A stretch of DNA of 64,000 bases from positions 1 through 64,000 of the forward strand of contig NZ_QVTE01000001.1 of assembly GCF_003429095.1 (NCBI RefSeq), written 5' to 3'. The position numbers and the translations under genes are program-made. Below the pieces are notes generated by a model. It saw only the letters and a list, made by a program, of their open reading frames with translations. It searched no databases and was not told where the DNA came from. Origin of the DNA: Peribacillus saganii (lineage in GTDB: Bacteria; Bacillota; Bacilli; Bacillales; DSM-1321). Within the stretch, counting starts at the first letter, position 1; each line of letters opens with the position of its first letter. Of the stretch, positions 1-11,649 are shown piece by piece.

Positions 1-365
1 GCCTAGCTTTTTTTAAGACTGTCCTTTACAAAGGGTACACTTTAAACGGCAGGGGATTTTTCGTTATAAAGAAAGCATTTGCAGATAACGAAAGTGGTAG
101 AGATCCGAGGTACAGGACAAGGCACGGTACAGCATCAATACCCCCGCACGAAATTAAGCAGCAGCTTTTTGAGGGTGTTCTGGTGCCAACGTGGCCATAA
201 GGCGTAGCGATTTTAGATGTTTTTCCGCTTTGATAATGAACTAACATCGTCGTTCCTTTTTTCAGGGCGGTATGGCTCCTATTAATTATTTAATTTTTTA
301 AATCGGTCTAATTTATCCCAAGGCTCGTATAAATAGTAGTACAAACTGTCTTGGGAGGGATTGTA
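1..365. other. Intergenic leader of gerM with a degenerate repeat copy
   Basis: No convincing gene is seen here. Bases about 110-163 resemble the core of the dispersed repeat near 30917-30966 and a stretch near 24682-24732. All three share a GGACAAG block, then a GCAGC-ATA block, then GCACG-AAA. The first bases (GCCTAGC followed by a T run) resemble the left end of the same family, so the window may open inside a decayed copy. Open frames on the minus strand are translations of this repeat. No clear promoter for gerM was identified. Confidence 0.45.
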
Positions 366-1442
366 ATGTCCAAAGTGACAAGAGGAACTATTGCTGGATC
401 GATTCTAGCTTCTTCTGTGCTGCTGACTGGCTGCGGATTGTTTGGTGGAGAAGAGGTTAAGAAAATAGATCCGCCAAAAGCTGTTACGTATGTCGATGAT
501 GCTAAGGAACTGGATACGAACGGGGACAATGGTAAAACGGGACAAATAGCAAATAAGGAAGCTGGACAAGGAACTGTGAAAACGGAGCTTTATTTAATTG
601 ATAAGAATGGTTATGTAGTTCCGCAGACAATGGTATTGCCAAAGTCAGAAGGGATAGCTAAACAGGCCCTGGAATACCTTGTATCAAATGGTCCAGTTGA
701 AGAAATGCTGCCAAATGGCTTCCGTGCAGTGCTTCCTGCTGGCACCGAGGTAGATGTGAATATAAAAGATGGAGAAGCAATTGCCGATTTCTCCAAGGAA
801 TTTTCAGAGTATAAAGCAGAGGATGAAGAACGAATCCTTCAAGCGATCACTTGGACACTGACACAATTCGATTCCGTGCAAAAGGTCAAGCTGAGAATCA
901 ACGGGCACGATGTAAATGAAATGCCTGTAAATGGCACTCCTGTGTCTGAAGGTGTATCGCGGGCACATGGTATCAACCTTGATGTCCAAAATGTTGCAGA
1001 TATCACCAATACTAAAGCGCTGACTGTTTATTATATTGGTGGAGAAGAGGATAATTATTACTATGTGCCTGTCACACGAAGGGTCAGCGAAACAAAAAAG
1101 GATAATGTGGCAGCCGCGATTGATGAATTGGTAAAGGGCCCTTCATACGCTTCAAGCCTTGAGAATTTATTTATGCCTGATGTCAAGCTTGTCGATGAGC
1201 CAAAGGTAGCCGATGGCAAGGTTACATTAAATTTTAATGAGTCCATTACAGGGAGTTTCAAGGAAAAAAATAAAGTTTCAAATCAGGTGCTTGATGCTCT
1301 AGTGCTGTCATTAACTGAACAAACAGGGATTGAGAGCGTAGAAATTAAGGTGAATGGTAGGGCGGAACTGGTCAACGAAGAAGGAAAACCGCTATCCGAA
1401 CCAGTAATGCGTCCAGAAAAAGTAAACACTGGTAGTTTTTAA
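366..1442 (+). CDS. gerM: Spore germination/sporulation lipoprotein GerM
   Basis: The 358-residue product is a predicted lipoprotein. A short charged N-terminus is followed by a hydrophobic segment and the lipobox LLTGC with Cys23. The mature part holds two GerMN repeats of about 110 residues, each ending in a V-(K/E)-(L/I)-(R/K)-(I/V)-NG strand (KVKLRINGH and SVEIKVNGR). B. subtilis GerM has about the same length and is needed for efficient sporulation and germination. A longer frame opens with TTG at 351. The ATG at 366 is preferred because GGGAGGG lies six bases upstream. As in B. subtilis, rph follows. A small AT-rich gap separates the two genes. Confidence 0.93.
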   Translation: MSKVTRGTIAGSILASSVLLTGCGLFGGEEVKKIDPPKAVTYVDDAKELDTNGDNGKTGQIANKEAGQGTVKTELYLIDKNGYVVPQTMVLPKSEGIAKQALEYLVSNGPVEEMLPNGFRAVLPAGTEVDVNIKDGEAIADFSKEFSEYKAEDEERILQAITWTLTQFDSVQKVKLRINGHDVNEMPVNGTPVSEGVSRAHGINLDVQNVADITNTKALTVYYIGGEEDNYYYVPVTRRVSETKKDNVAAAIDELVKGPSYASSLENLFMPDVKLVDEPKVADGKVTLNFNESITGSFKEKNKVSNQVLDALVLSLTEQTGIESVEIKVNGRAELVNEEGKPLSEPVMRPEKVNTGSF

Positions 1443-1564
1443 AAAAATTTTTTTGATATACTATATAGAGAATAGCAGGGGTAGGCGAAAGCCGCCTCTT
1501 ATTTGTTTGAGAAAAATTGTACCGGGAATAAGAACGAAAATCGGTAAGGCAGGAGGAATTTTTT

Positions 1565-2323
1565 ATGCGAAATGATGGACGGGTACATAATCAACTAAGA
1601 GAGATACATATTGATACAAATTATTTGAAGCACCCTGAAGGCTCTGTTTTAATCACTGTTGGTGATACAAAGGTGATTTGCACGGCGAGTATTGAAGATC
1701 GTGTGCCGCCGTTTATGAGAGGCGAGGGGAAGGGGTGGATAACTGCAGAGTATTCCATGCTCCCAAGGGCAACAAACCAGCGTACAATCAGGGAAGCTGC
1801 AAAAGGGAAGATCACAGGGCGTACCATGGAGATCCAGCGGCTGATTGGCCGTGCACTTAGAGCGATTGTTGACCTGAAAGCCATTGGGGAAAAAACGGTA
1901 TGGATTGACTGTGATGTAATCCAGGCAGATGGAGGAACAAGAACAGCTTCCATAACAGGTGCATTTGTGGCAATGGCGATTGCACTCAATAAATTACATA
2001 CTGATAAAAGGATTGCAAAATTCCCGATAATAGATTTCCTGGCTGCCACAAGTGTTGGAATTCTAGATAATCAGGGTGTCGTTCTGGACTTAAATTATGT
2101 TGAGGACTCAGCGGCCCTTGTTGATATGAATATTATTATGACGGGAAGCGGTGAATTTGTAGAGCTTCAGGGGACAGGAGAAGAGGCAACTTTCTCCTAT
2201 AGCCAGTTACAGCAATTGCTTGATGTAGCGCAGCAGGGGTTAATGAATTTATTTGAAATCCAGAGGGAAGCACTAGGTGAAATCGCCGATAAAATACAAC
2301 CGGCTGCCGAGGGCCAGGCATGA
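1565..2323 (+). CDS. rph: Ribonuclease PH
   Basis: Phosphate-dependent 3'-5' exoribonuclease that trims tRNA 3' ends. The 252-residue length fits RNase PH (about 245). Visible family motifs are the N-terminal RNDGR (usually RPDGR) and the phosphate-site region [16 protein letters not shown]. An AGGAGGAA ribosome binding site precedes the ATG by about eight bases. The stop codon overlaps the start of the downstream nucleotide pyrophosphatase, so rph, the rdgB-type gene and the phosphoesterase form a translationally coupled cluster, as in B. subtilis (rph-ysnA-ysnB). Confidence 0.96.
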   Translation: MRNDGRVHNQLREIHIDTNYLKHPEGSVLITVGDTKVICTASIEDRVPPFMRGEGKGWITAEYSMLPRATNQRTIREAAKGKITGRTMEIQRLIGRALRAIVDLKAIGEKTVWIDCDVIQADGGTRTASITGAFVAMAIALNKLHTDKRIAKFPIIDFLAATSVGILDNQGVVLDLNYVEDSAALVDMNIIMTGSGEFVELQGTGEEATFSYSQLQQLLDVAQQGLMNLFEIQREALGEIADKIQPAAEGQA

Positions 2324-2937
2324 TGAAAACCGTATTGATTGCCACAAAGAATAAAGGGAAAGCAAAAGAATTCGAAAGCTTATTCTTGCCAAAGGGTTAC
2401 AAGGTTCAAACTCTGCTGGATATAGAAGATTCAATAGACGTTGAGGAAACAGGCTCAACATTTGAGGAAAACGCCATCTTGAAAGCTGAAACAATTGCAA
2501 GGCAGACTGGCACTATTGTGATAGGTGATGATTCTGGATTGATTGTGGATGCTCTGGACGGCAAGCCAGGTGTGTATTCTGCACGCTATGCCGGAGAAGA
2601 GAAAAATGACGCTGCCAATACTGAAAAGGTCCTGCAGGAGCTGGATGGAGTACCAGAAAGTAAGCGAACAGCCCGCTTTTACTGTGCCCTGGCGCTTGCT
2701 TCACCCAATCAGCAAACCGTAACGGTTGCAGGGACGGTCGAAGGACGAATCACCGAAAAGCCAGCCGGAAAAAATGGTTTTGGATATGACCCGGTATTTT
2801 TCATTGATGAAAAAGGAAAAACGATGGCTGAACTGGTGAAAGAAGAGAAAAATGCCATCAGCCATCGGGCAGTGGCTCTTAAGAAGCTGGAAGGGCTGTT
2901 AGAAACTTTTTTGCAGAAGGAAGAGGAGAAGCAATGA
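2320..2937 (+). CDS. rdgB: dITP/XTP pyrophosphatase (RdgB/HAM1 family, YsnA)
   Basis: House-cleaning enzyme that hydrolyses non-canonical purine triphosphates (ITP, XTP and deoxy forms) to monophosphates. The 205-residue protein shows the family motifs in order: [11 protein letters not shown] at the N-terminus, [27 protein letters not shown] and the C-terminal [10 protein letters not shown]. Two adjacent ATGs (2320, 2323) are possible. The first overlaps the rph stop and stands six bases after GAGGG. The stop overlaps the ATG of the next gene by four bases. The position matches ysnA of B. subtilis. Confidence 0.94.
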   Translation: MMKTVLIATKNKGKAKEFESLFLPKGYKVQTLLDIEDSIDVEETGSTFEENAILKAETIARQTGTIVIGDDSGLIVDALDGKPGVYSARYAGEEKNDAANTEKVLQELDGVPESKRTARFYCALALASPNQQTVTVAGTVEGRITEKPAGKNGFGYDPVFFIDEKGKTMAELVKEEKNAISHRAVALKKLEGLLETFLQKEEEKQ

Positions 2938-3446
2938 AAGTTTTGATAATGAGTGACAGCCATGGCTTAACTCATGAAATAAGCAATATTAAGGAAAGGC
3001 ACAGCGGTGAGGTAGAGGCAATGATCCATTGTGGTGATTCTGAACTGCCTTTTGGCAGTCCGGAGATGTCACGGTTTCTTGCTGTAAGGGGAAATTGCGA
3101 TTTCGATAAAGACTATCCTGAGCAGCTGTCAGAGGACCTGGAAGGCTTCCGTTTTTATATTACTCATGGGCATCTGTACAATGTTAAAATATCACTGATA
3201 AACCTATCTTATAAAGCGGAAGAAGTGGATGCACAAATTGTTTGCTTTGGCCATTCTCACATAGCCGGATCAGAAATGATTAATGGGACACTCTTCATCA
3301 ATCCTGGAAGCATTCGTCTCCCAAAAATGCGGGCTGAAAAAACATATGTTATTTTAGAAAACAGCGGCAATGAAGTGAATGTGAATTTTTATGATTTAGA
3401 AGGAAATTCTGTTGACGGACTGAGCCAAACGTATATTTTTAAGTGA
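2934..3446 (+). CDS. ysnB: YfcE/MJ0936-type metallophosphoesterase (YsnB)
   Basis: Calcineurin-like metallophosphoesterase of 170 residues. All metal-ligand motifs are visible in order: SDSHG near residue 7, CGDSE near 33, RGNCD near 53, THGH near 80 and FGHSH near 104. Relatives hydrolyse phosphodiesters; the natural substrate is unknown. It is the last gene of the rph cluster, overlapping rdgB by four bases. A strong inverted repeat follows the stop. Confidence 0.9.
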   Translation: MKVLIMSDSHGLTHEISNIKERHSGEVEAMIHCGDSELPFGSPEMSRFLAVRGNCDFDKDYPEQLSEDLEGFRFYITHGHLYNVKISLINLSYKAEEVDAQIVCFGHSHIAGSEMINGTLFINPGSIRLPKMRAEKTYVILENSGNEVNVNFYDLEGNSVDGLSQTYIFK

Positions 3447-3452
3447 TATTGT

Positions 3453-3491
3453 AACAATAGACAGAAAGTGAAAATCTTTCTGTCTATTGTT
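3453..3491 (+). terminator. Perfect 16-bp inverted repeat after ysnB
   Basis: AACAATAGACAGAAAG (3453-3468) and its exact complement (3476-3491) flank a seven-base loop. It probably ends the rph-rdgB-ysnB transcript. No U-tract follows directly, so rho-independent termination would be atypical; it may also stabilise the mRNA 3' end. Confidence 0.6.
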
Positions 3492-3503
3492 CAAAAAATG
3501 GGG

Positions 3504-3532
3504 TTGACTTTCAATTTTTATAGTACTATAAT
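3504..3532 (+). promoter_or_regulatory. Sigma-A promoter of tRNA-Arg
   Basis: TTGACT (3504-3509), a 17-base spacer and TATAAT (3527-3532) form a near-consensus vegetative promoter about 30 bases before the tRNA, placing transcription start just upstream of the mature 5' end. Confidence 0.88.
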
Positions 3533-3561
3533 CAAAAATGTCCTTGAAAAACATAAAATAT

Positions 3562-3635
<74 letters not shown>

Positions 3636-3644
3636 CTAATTGAA

Positions 3645-3677
3645 AGGAAAACCTCTTTAGGGGTTTTCTTTTTTTGT
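3645..3677 (+). terminator. Terminator of tRNA-Arg
   Basis: The stem GGAAAACC/GGTTTTCT with a short loop is followed by a run of T residues, directly after the tRNA. Confidence 0.85.
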
Positions 3678-3689
3678 GTGTAAAGAGAA

Positions 3690-3842
3690 ATGCAACCAAA
3701 ACTTTGGACTGACTTTCTCGCAATATTACCCAATGGGTACGATAGTATGATTATCTCATCCTTTACAGTTGCGAAGGTCGTGCGCAATAATCAGGAAGTC
3801 GATGAATATATGAAACAGAATAATGATGCTTATGATCCCTAA
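3690..3842 (+). CDS. Small unknown protein (50 aa)
   Basis: A 50-codon frame starting MQPKLWTDFLAILPNGYDSM and ending NNDAYDP. I do not recognise a family. It has no obvious membrane segment or signal peptide and is mildly acidic at the C-terminus. The upstream GTGTAAAGAG is only a weak ribosome binding site. The main support is context: the stop codon is immediately followed by an intrinsic terminator hairpin, as expected of a real gene end. The frame sits between the tRNA terminator and this hairpin. It could also be the preserved tail of a longer lost gene. Confidence 0.4.
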   Translation: MQPKLWTDFLAILPNGYDSMIISSFTVAKVVRNNQEVDEYMKQNNDAYDP

Positions 3843-3871
3843 GAGATGGAATAAACGGTCATCTCTTTTTT
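3842..3871 (+). terminator. Intrinsic terminator after the 50-codon ORF
   Basis: AGAGATG (3842-3848) pairs with CATCTCT (3860-3866), followed by six T residues. Confidence 0.75.
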
Positions 3872-4164
3872 AATTGTTCGAAATTTTGTCACAAAATAAT
3901 GGCGTGTCGATATAAGTATTTCCCCATTGAGCAGGAAGGTAATTATTTAATAAATTTAAAAAATCAAAAAAATTTTTAAAAGGACTTTTGTTGTCCTGAT
4001 GCATATGTAAGCGGATACAAAGTAATCGATAAATCAAAATAGTCAAATAATTCACGAAAATGGTATTGACTCTCCTGTAAAATGGGCGTAATATAGTCCA
4101 CAAATAAGGGATGGCTGACCAAGAAAAACAGCCAGAGTTTAGCGAATTGCACAATAAAACTCAC
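3870..4164 (-). pseudogene. Frameshifted remnant, unknown family
   Basis: Two overlapping minus-strand frames complement each other. One starts at GTG 4164 (MSFIVQFAKLWLFFLVSHP...) and runs to a stop at 3976 within SGQQKSF. The frame shifted by one base reads on through KNFFDFLNLLNNYLPAQWGN to 3870. The switch falls in an A/T-rich homopolymer (CCTTTTAAAAATTTTTTTG on the minus strand). Joined, they give one coherent hydrophobic-aromatic protein of about 98 residues. I recognise no family, and the N-terminus has no ribosome binding site. A decayed gene is the favoured reading; chance open frames in AT-rich DNA are the alternative. Confidence 0.3.
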
Positions 4165-4231
4165 GCCCAGTCATGGTTTTATTTTTCCGCTTTATTGGTT
4201 TAAAGCTTTTCACTTAAAAGGAGTGTCTTTT

Positions 4232-5137
4232 TTGTCAGATCAATGGATTTATTTAAATGGCCACTTCGTAACGAAAGAAGATGCAAAAGTATCGGTTTAC
4301 GATCACGGCTTTTTATACGGAGACGGAATTTTCGAAGGAATTCGAGTATATAGCGGCAATGTCTACAGAATGGAAGAACATATGGACCGCCTGTATCAGT
4401 CAGGAAAATCCATTTTGCTTCAAATTCCACATACACAGGAAGAATTGACTGGACTAGTTCTGGAGACAGTAGCACGAAATAATATTAAAGATGCCTATAT
4501 CCGGCTTGTGATTTCCAGGGGTATTGGAGATCTGGGTCTGGACCCATATAATTGTAAAGCTCCAAGTGTTGTCATCATTGTTGAACCACTGGCCATATTC
4601 CCGAAACATCTTTATGAAACGGGAATTGAGATTGTAACTGTTGCTACAAGAAGAAACCGTCCTGACGTGTTAAGTCCAATGGTGAAATCGCTGAATTACT
4701 TGAATAATGTATTAGTAAGAATTGAAGCCCATCTTGCGAATGTTAATGAAGCATTAATGTTAAACGATCAAGGCTATGTAGCAGAAGGATCAGCAGATAA
4801 CGTGTTTATTGTTAAAAAGGGCTGCATCTATACACCGCCTGGTTATATTGGAGCACTGGAAGGTATTACCCGAAGTGCTATTATCGAAATTGCCAAGGAA
4901 TTAGGCTATGAAGTAAAGGAACAGGCATTTACAAGGCATGATGTCTATGTAGCTGACGAAGTTTTCTTGACAGGTACAGCTGCCGAGGTAATCGCTGTCA
5001 TCAAGGTTGATGGACGAACGATTGGCGAGGGTGTACCAGGTGAGACAACAAAAAAGCTGCTTAAAGTATTCAGGAAAAAAGTAGTCGAAGATGGGGTGCC
5101 GGTATATTATCCGGAGGCTGCCCCGCAAGTCATATAA
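4232..5137 (+). CDS. ilvE: Branched-chain amino acid aminotransferase
   Basis: PLP-dependent fold-type IV transaminase (301 residues) catalysing the last step of leucine, isoleucine and valine synthesis. Visible hallmarks are VYDHGFLYGDGIFEGIR near residue 25, the catalytic lysine in MVKSLNYLNN near residue 152, and GYVAEGSADNVFIV with LEGITR in the cofactor phosphate site. A GTG at 4223 would extend the frame by three codons, but it abuts the AAAAGGAG ribosome binding site. The TTG at 4232 has a proper nine-base gap and is chosen. The gene is followed by the leucine T-box that controls ilvB onward, so ilvE lies outside that T-box. Confidence 0.94.
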   Translation: MSDQWIYLNGHFVTKEDAKVSVYDHGFLYGDGIFEGIRVYSGNVYRMEEHMDRLYQSGKSILLQIPHTQEELTGLVLETVARNNIKDAYIRLVISRGIGDLGLDPYNCKAPSVVIIVEPLAIFPKHLYETGIEIVTVATRRNRPDVLSPMVKSLNYLNNVLVRIEAHLANVNEALMLNDQGYVAEGSADNVFIVKKGCIYTPPGYIGALEGITRSAIIEIAKELGYEVKEQAFTRHDVYVADEVFLTGTAAEVIAVIKVDGRTIGEGVPGETTKKLLKVFRKKVVEDGVPVYYPEAAPQVI

Positions 5138-5147
5138 TATCGAAAAA

Positions 5148-5445
5148 CGTTGAAGAGGATAAGTAGTTTCCCAGAAAAGCAGGTACAGAGAGCCGGGTTA
5201 GCTGAGAGCCGGTCATGCAGCTGGGAAATGAACTCACCTCGGAGTTTCAGCTTGAAAGTAATCGAGTAGAGCTGGACGGGTGAATACCATCACCCGTTAT
5301 CAAAACGGATAGCATAAGCTGTCCATAAGTGCGCGCACATTTTATTAGCGCGAATTAAGGGTGGTACCGTGGATTGGTTCCCAAAGCCTTTTCACCCCTT
5401 TTAGCTTGCTGCTTGCAGGCGTATGTGGGTGGAGGGGCTTTTTAT
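5148..5445 (+). promoter_or_regulatory. T-box leader, leucine specifier (CUC), of the ilv-leu operon
   Basis: The conserved T-box sequence AGGGTGGTACCGTGG (about 5358-5372) pairs with uncharged tRNA 3' ends. Upstream, the Stem I specifier region GAACTCACC places CTC at 5233-5235, a leucine codon. B. subtilis ilvB uses the same codon. A terminator stem follows: AGCCTTTTCACCC (5385-5397) pairs over 13 positions, including G-U pairs, with 5427-5439, then a T run. When leucyl-tRNA is uncharged, the T-box pairs with it and the antiterminator forms. A TATAAT at 5133-5138 overlaps the ilvE stop but lacks a good -35 box, so the transcript may start there or read through from ilvE. Confidence 0.95.
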
Positions 5446-5579
5446 ATTGTTTTTTTTACAGTCAAAAAGCAAGTAAACCCTAAGGAAAGCCTATGGCCAG
5501 TTCCTGGAAAAAGATTTTAGATAATTTGCACAAATGATTTGTAAAAAAATAATGAAAAAGTTATTGGGGAGGCAAAAAA

Positions 5580-7298
5580 ATGAATCAAAAGACAGTACTT
5601 CCAGAGAAGAAGGGTGAAAAAACAAAAAAAGCCGGTGCCGATTTTTTGATGGAAGCGCTACGAAATCATAAAGTAGAAGTAATATTTGGTTATCCAGGCG
5701 GAGCTGTACTCCCAATTTATGACAAGCTTTATGACGCTGGAATACCACATATCCTTTGCCGGCATGAGCAAGGATCAATCCACGCAGCTGAAGGATATGC
5801 AAGAATTACCGGAAAGCCAGGGGTGGTTATCGCCACATCAGGACCAGGAGCCACGAACATCGTGACAGGCCTGGCAGATGCGATGATCGACTCCATTCCT
5901 TTGGTAGTATTCACCGGCCAGGTTGCGACGAGTGTAATCGGGACCGATGCCTTCCAGGAGGCGGATATCCTTGGGATAACCACCCCAATAACAAAGCATA
6001 ATTATCAGGTAAGAACAGCCTCGGATATCCCAAGGATTGTAAAAGAAGCTTTTTACATTGCTGCCAGCGGGAGGCCGGGACCGGTGCTGATCGATATTCC
6101 TAAGGATGTGGCTGTCTTGGAGGGGGAAGCGGATGAAAATCCAGAGCTTTATCTGCCAGGTTATCAGCCGAAAATCCAGCCGAACTATCTGCAGATTCGA
6201 AAGCTTGTCGAAGCAGTATCCGGCGCAAAAAGGCCTGTTATCCTCGCTGGAGCAGGGGTGCTTCACGCTAAAGCTTCCGAATCTCTTATAGCTTATGCTG
6301 AGCAACAGGGTATTCCGGTTGTCAACACTCTGCTTGGCCTTGGCGGTTTTCCGGCTGATCACAGACTTTTTATTGGAATGGCCGGCATGCATGGTGAATA
6401 TGCCGCCAATATGGCTTTGTCTGAATGTGATCTATTAATTAGCGTTGGGGCAAGGTTCGATGACCGGTTGACTGGAAACCTGAAGCATTTCGCCACAAAG
6501 GCAACAGTCGCCCATATTGATATTGACCCGGCTGAAATCGGAAAAAATGTACCGACCAAAATACCTGTCGTCGGGGACGCTAAAGAGGCTCTCTCGCAGC
6601 TAGTTGAACAAAATGGCAAGAAGGCTGAATCTGATGAATGGCTGGATCAAATATCGAAGTGGAAAGCAGAATATCCGCTCTGGTATAACACCGAAAGCGA
6701 CAACCTGAAGCCGCAAAGGGTAATTGAGCTGCTTCATGAATATACCAAAGGTGACGCAGTCGTGGTTACTGATGTAGGCCAGCATCAAATGTGGGCTGCC
6801 CAGTATTATACATTCAATAAGCCTCATGCCTGGGTAACTTCAGGAGGGCTTGGAACAATGGGGTTCTGTGTCCCTGCAGCGATTGGTGCCCAGATTGCTG
6901 AACCGGAAAAGACGGTAATCGCAGTAGTAGGAGATGCTGGCTTCCAGATGACAAGCCAGGAGCTGGCGGTAATAGCGGAGATGAAGCTTCCTATTAAAAT
7001 CATTATCGTCAACAACCAGGCGTTAGGGATGGTGAGGCAGTGGCAGGAACTGTTTTATCAGGAACGTTACTCTCATAGCCTGTTTCCGGTACAGCCTTCA
7101 TTCGTGAAGCTGGCGGACGCATATGATATCAAAGCGTTCCAGGCATCCACTGAAGAGGAGGCAAAAACAGTTCTCCAGAAGGCATTTGCCTTGAATGAGC
7201 CTGTACTTCTCGATTTACGTGTTGAACCTGGCGAAAATGTATATCCAATGATCGCACCAGGAAAAGGGTTACATGAAATGGAAGGTGTAAAGCCATGA
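5580..7298 (+). CDS. ilvB: Acetolactate synthase, catalytic subunit
   Basis: ThDP-dependent acetohydroxyacid synthase large subunit (572 residues). It condenses pyruvate with pyruvate or 2-ketobutyrate at the start of valine/leucine and isoleucine synthesis. Visible features are the N-terminal [12 protein letters not shown], the catalytic glutamate (about residue 63) in [15 protein letters not shown], and the ThDP/Mg site [18 protein letters not shown] with the NN about 30 residues after GDG-type Gly-Asp. The start ATG follows GGGGAGG. The stop overlaps the ilvH ATG by four bases, as expected for subunits made in ratio. Expression is controlled by the upstream leucine T-box. Confidence 0.97.
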   Translation: MNQKTVLPEKKGEKTKKAGADFLMEALRNHKVEVIFGYPGGAVLPIYDKLYDAGIPHILCRHEQGSIHAAEGYARITGKPGVVIATSGPGATNIVTGLADAMIDSIPLVVFTGQVATSVIGTDAFQEADILGITTPITKHNYQVRTASDIPRIVKEAFYIAASGRPGPVLIDIPKDVAVLEGEADENPELYLPGYQPKIQPNYLQIRKLVEAVSGAKRPVILAGAGVLHAKASESLIAYAEQQGIPVVNTLLGLGGFPADHRLFIGMAGMHGEYAANMALSECDLLISVGARFDDRLTGNLKHFATKATVAHIDIDPAEIGKNVPTKIPVVGDAKEALSQLVEQNGKKAESDEWLDQISKWKAEYPLWYNTESDNLKPQRVIELLHEYTKGDAVVVTDVGQHQMWAAQYYTFNKPHAWVTSGGLGTMGFCVPAAIGAQIAEPEKTVIAVVGDAGFQMTSQELAVIAEMKLPIKIIIVNNQALGMVRQWQELFYQERYSHSLFPVQPSFVKLADAYDIKAFQASTEEEAKTVLQKAFALNEPVLLDLRVEPGENVYPMIAPGKGLHEMEGVKP

Positions 7299-7813
7299 AA
7301 GGAATAATCACTCTGACTGTACTTAACAGGCCAGGCGTACTTAACCGGATTACCAATCTATTTTCAAAGAGAAGCTATAATATTGAAAGCATTACGGTCG
7401 GTCATTCCGAGCAGGAAGACATCTCACGAATTACGGTTGTCGTCCAGGCAGAGGATGAAAAGGACATTGAACAGATTACGAAACAGCTAAACAAGCAGGT
7501 TGATATTTTAAAGGTTTCCGATATTACCGGACAATCCATTGTTGCGAGGGAGCTTGCCCTGATAAAAGTAGCAGTCAACCCGCAAACAAGGGCAGAAATA
7601 TATTCACTGATTGAACCATTCAGGGCATCAGTGATTGATGTAAGCAAAGACAATCTGACCATTCAGATTACAGGAGAATCCGAAAAAATTGAAGCCTTTA
7701 TTGAACTGCTAAAACCATACGGCATCAAGGAACTGGCCCGTACTGGAACAACAGCTTTCCTGAGAGGCATGCAGCGCAGCAGCCAGACAAATAAAGTGGT
7801 ATCTATTTTATAA
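7295..7813 (+). CDS. ilvH: Acetolactate synthase, regulatory subunit
   Basis: Small ACT-domain subunit (172 residues) that activates IlvB and confers feedback inhibition by valine. The N-terminal ACT domain is clear: [19 protein letters not shown] then [13 protein letters not shown]-terminal ALS_ss-type domain (about residues 85-160) follows. Translation is coupled to ilvB through the ATGA overlap. Length is typical of the B. subtilis type. Confidence 0.96.
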   Translation: MKGIITLTVLNRPGVLNRITNLFSKRSYNIESITVGHSEQEDISRITVVVQAEDEKDIEQITKQLNKQVDILKVSDITGQSIVARELALIKVAVNPQTRAEIYSLIEPFRASVIDVSKDNLTIQITGESEKIEAFIELLKPYGIKELARTGTTAFLRGMQRSSQTNKVVSIL

Positions 7814-7862
7814 TTTAAATAAATCCAATCAAACTAACAAATGGAAAAGGGAGAGATTTTAA

Positions 7863-10410
<2,548 letters not shown>

Positions 10411-10432
10411 ATATATGAAAGGGGATGCTACG

Positions 10433-11545
10433 ATGAAAAGGAAAATTGCAGTACTGCCGGGCGATGGAATCGGAAAAGAAGTGACAAGAGGGGCGGTCGA
10501 GATTCTCCAGGCGATTGCCGAAAGATACAACCATGAATTCGAGTTCCAATATGGTTCTATTGGCGGTGGGGCCATTGACGAAACAGGAAATCCCCTTCCG
10601 GAAGAGACAATTGAAATGTGCAAAGCCAGCGATGCTGTCCTCCTTGGAGCAGTTGGAGGTCCAAAATGGGACAATAATCCTTCCCATTTAAGACCAGAAA
10701 GGGGACTGCTTGCTATCCGGAAGGAACTCGACCTGTATGCGAATCTAAGGCCAATCAGCTATTATTCCAGCTTATCAGAAGCATCCCCTTTAAGAAAAGA
10801 AATCATTGAAGAGGTTGACCTGATCATTGTCAGGGAGCTGACAGGCGGCCTGTACTTTGGCAAGCCGAGCGAACGTACCACACATGAAGGAAAAGAAGCG
10901 GTAGTTGATACCCTATTTTATAAACGGGAAGAGATTAAGCGGATAATTGAGCTGGCATTTAAAGTAGCGAACGGCCGCAGAAAAAAAGTTACTTCAGTTG
11001 ATAAAGCAAATGTATTGGAGTCTAGCAGGCTATGGCGTGAGGTTGCAGAAGAAGTGGCAGCTTCCTATCCAGAGGTTGAACTGGAACATATGCTTGTAGA
11101 CAATGCAGCGATGCAGCTTATTAGAAATCCAAGACAATTTGATGTGATTGTGACAGAAAATATGTTCGGTGATATTTTAAGCGACGAGGCATCAGTTTTA
11201 ACGGGTTCACTTGGAATGCTTCCTTCCGCTTCCCTTTCAATCGGAGGACCTAGCATGTACGAACCGATTCACGGTTCTGCTCCGGACATTGCCGGAATGA
11301 ATGTAGCCAACCCGTTGGCAACTATTCTTTCAGCTGCCTCAATGCTGCGCCTTTCCTTTGGCCTTGAAGAAGAAGCAGAGGAAATTGAACGTGCAGTACG
11401 GGATGTGCTTGACGCTGGTTTCAGGACACGGGATATTGTCGCGGACGGAACAAAAGTTCTTTCAACAACAGAAATGGTAGCAGAGGTCAAAGCCTCCATT
11501 TTAGACAATGAAGCAATTATACAAATCATGGGTGCTTACGCATAA
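10433..11545 (+). CDS. leuB: 3-isopropylmalate dehydrogenase
   Basis: NAD-dependent decarboxylating dehydrogenase of the leucine pathway (370 residues). Motifs are [18 protein letters not shown], the substrate-binding arginines in [34 protein letters not shown], and the metal/NAD site around [20 protein letters not shown] and [13 protein letters not shown] frame opening at 10382 overlaps leuA. The ATG at 10433 is chosen because AAAGGGG lies a few bases upstream and the protein then starts [14 protein letters not shown] like its relatives. Confidence 0.96.
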   Translation: MKRKIAVLPGDGIGKEVTRGAVEILQAIAERYNHEFEFQYGSIGGGAIDETGNPLPEETIEMCKASDAVLLGAVGGPKWDNNPSHLRPERGLLAIRKELDLYANLRPISYYSSLSEASPLRKEIIEEVDLIIVRELTGGLYFGKPSERTTHEGKEAVVDTLFYKREEIKRIIELAFKVANGRRKKVTSVDKANVLESSRLWREVAEEVAASYPEVELEHMLVDNAAMQLIRNPRQFDVIVTENMFGDILSDEASVLTGSLGMLPSASLSIGGPSMYEPIHGSAPDIAGMNVANPLATILSAASMLRLSFGLEEEAEEIERAVRDVLDAGFRTRDIVADGTKVLSTTEMVAEVKASILDNEAIIQIMGAYA

Positions 11546-11561
11546 ATATCAATGGCAACAT

Positions 11562-11633
11562 ACAGATGTCTAGCTCGGGCGCCTAGCTGCTTTTCTTAGG
11601 AAAATAAGATGGCGAAGGCGCTTCCGCTTTTCT
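11562..11633 (+). repeat. Dispersed repeat, copy A (leuB/leuC gap)
   Basis: The left end ACAGATGTCTAGCT and the right end GGCGCTTCCGCTTTTCT match the other copies, with a short core. It lies inside the leucine operon and stops just before the leuC ribosome binding site. Confidence 0.75.
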
Positions 11634-11649
11634 GATAAGGAGGAATACC

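Noticed and set aside
26-247. A 73-codon minus-strand frame at the window start
   Set aside because: It overlaps repeat-like sequence, has no ribosome binding site or family resemblance, and looks like a translated repeat.
1621-2049. A 142-codon minus-strand frame inside rph
   Set aside because: Antisense shadow of a clearly conserved gene, with no independent start signals; the same applies to other long antisense frames within leuC, hemC, tig, mreB, pilB and spoVID.
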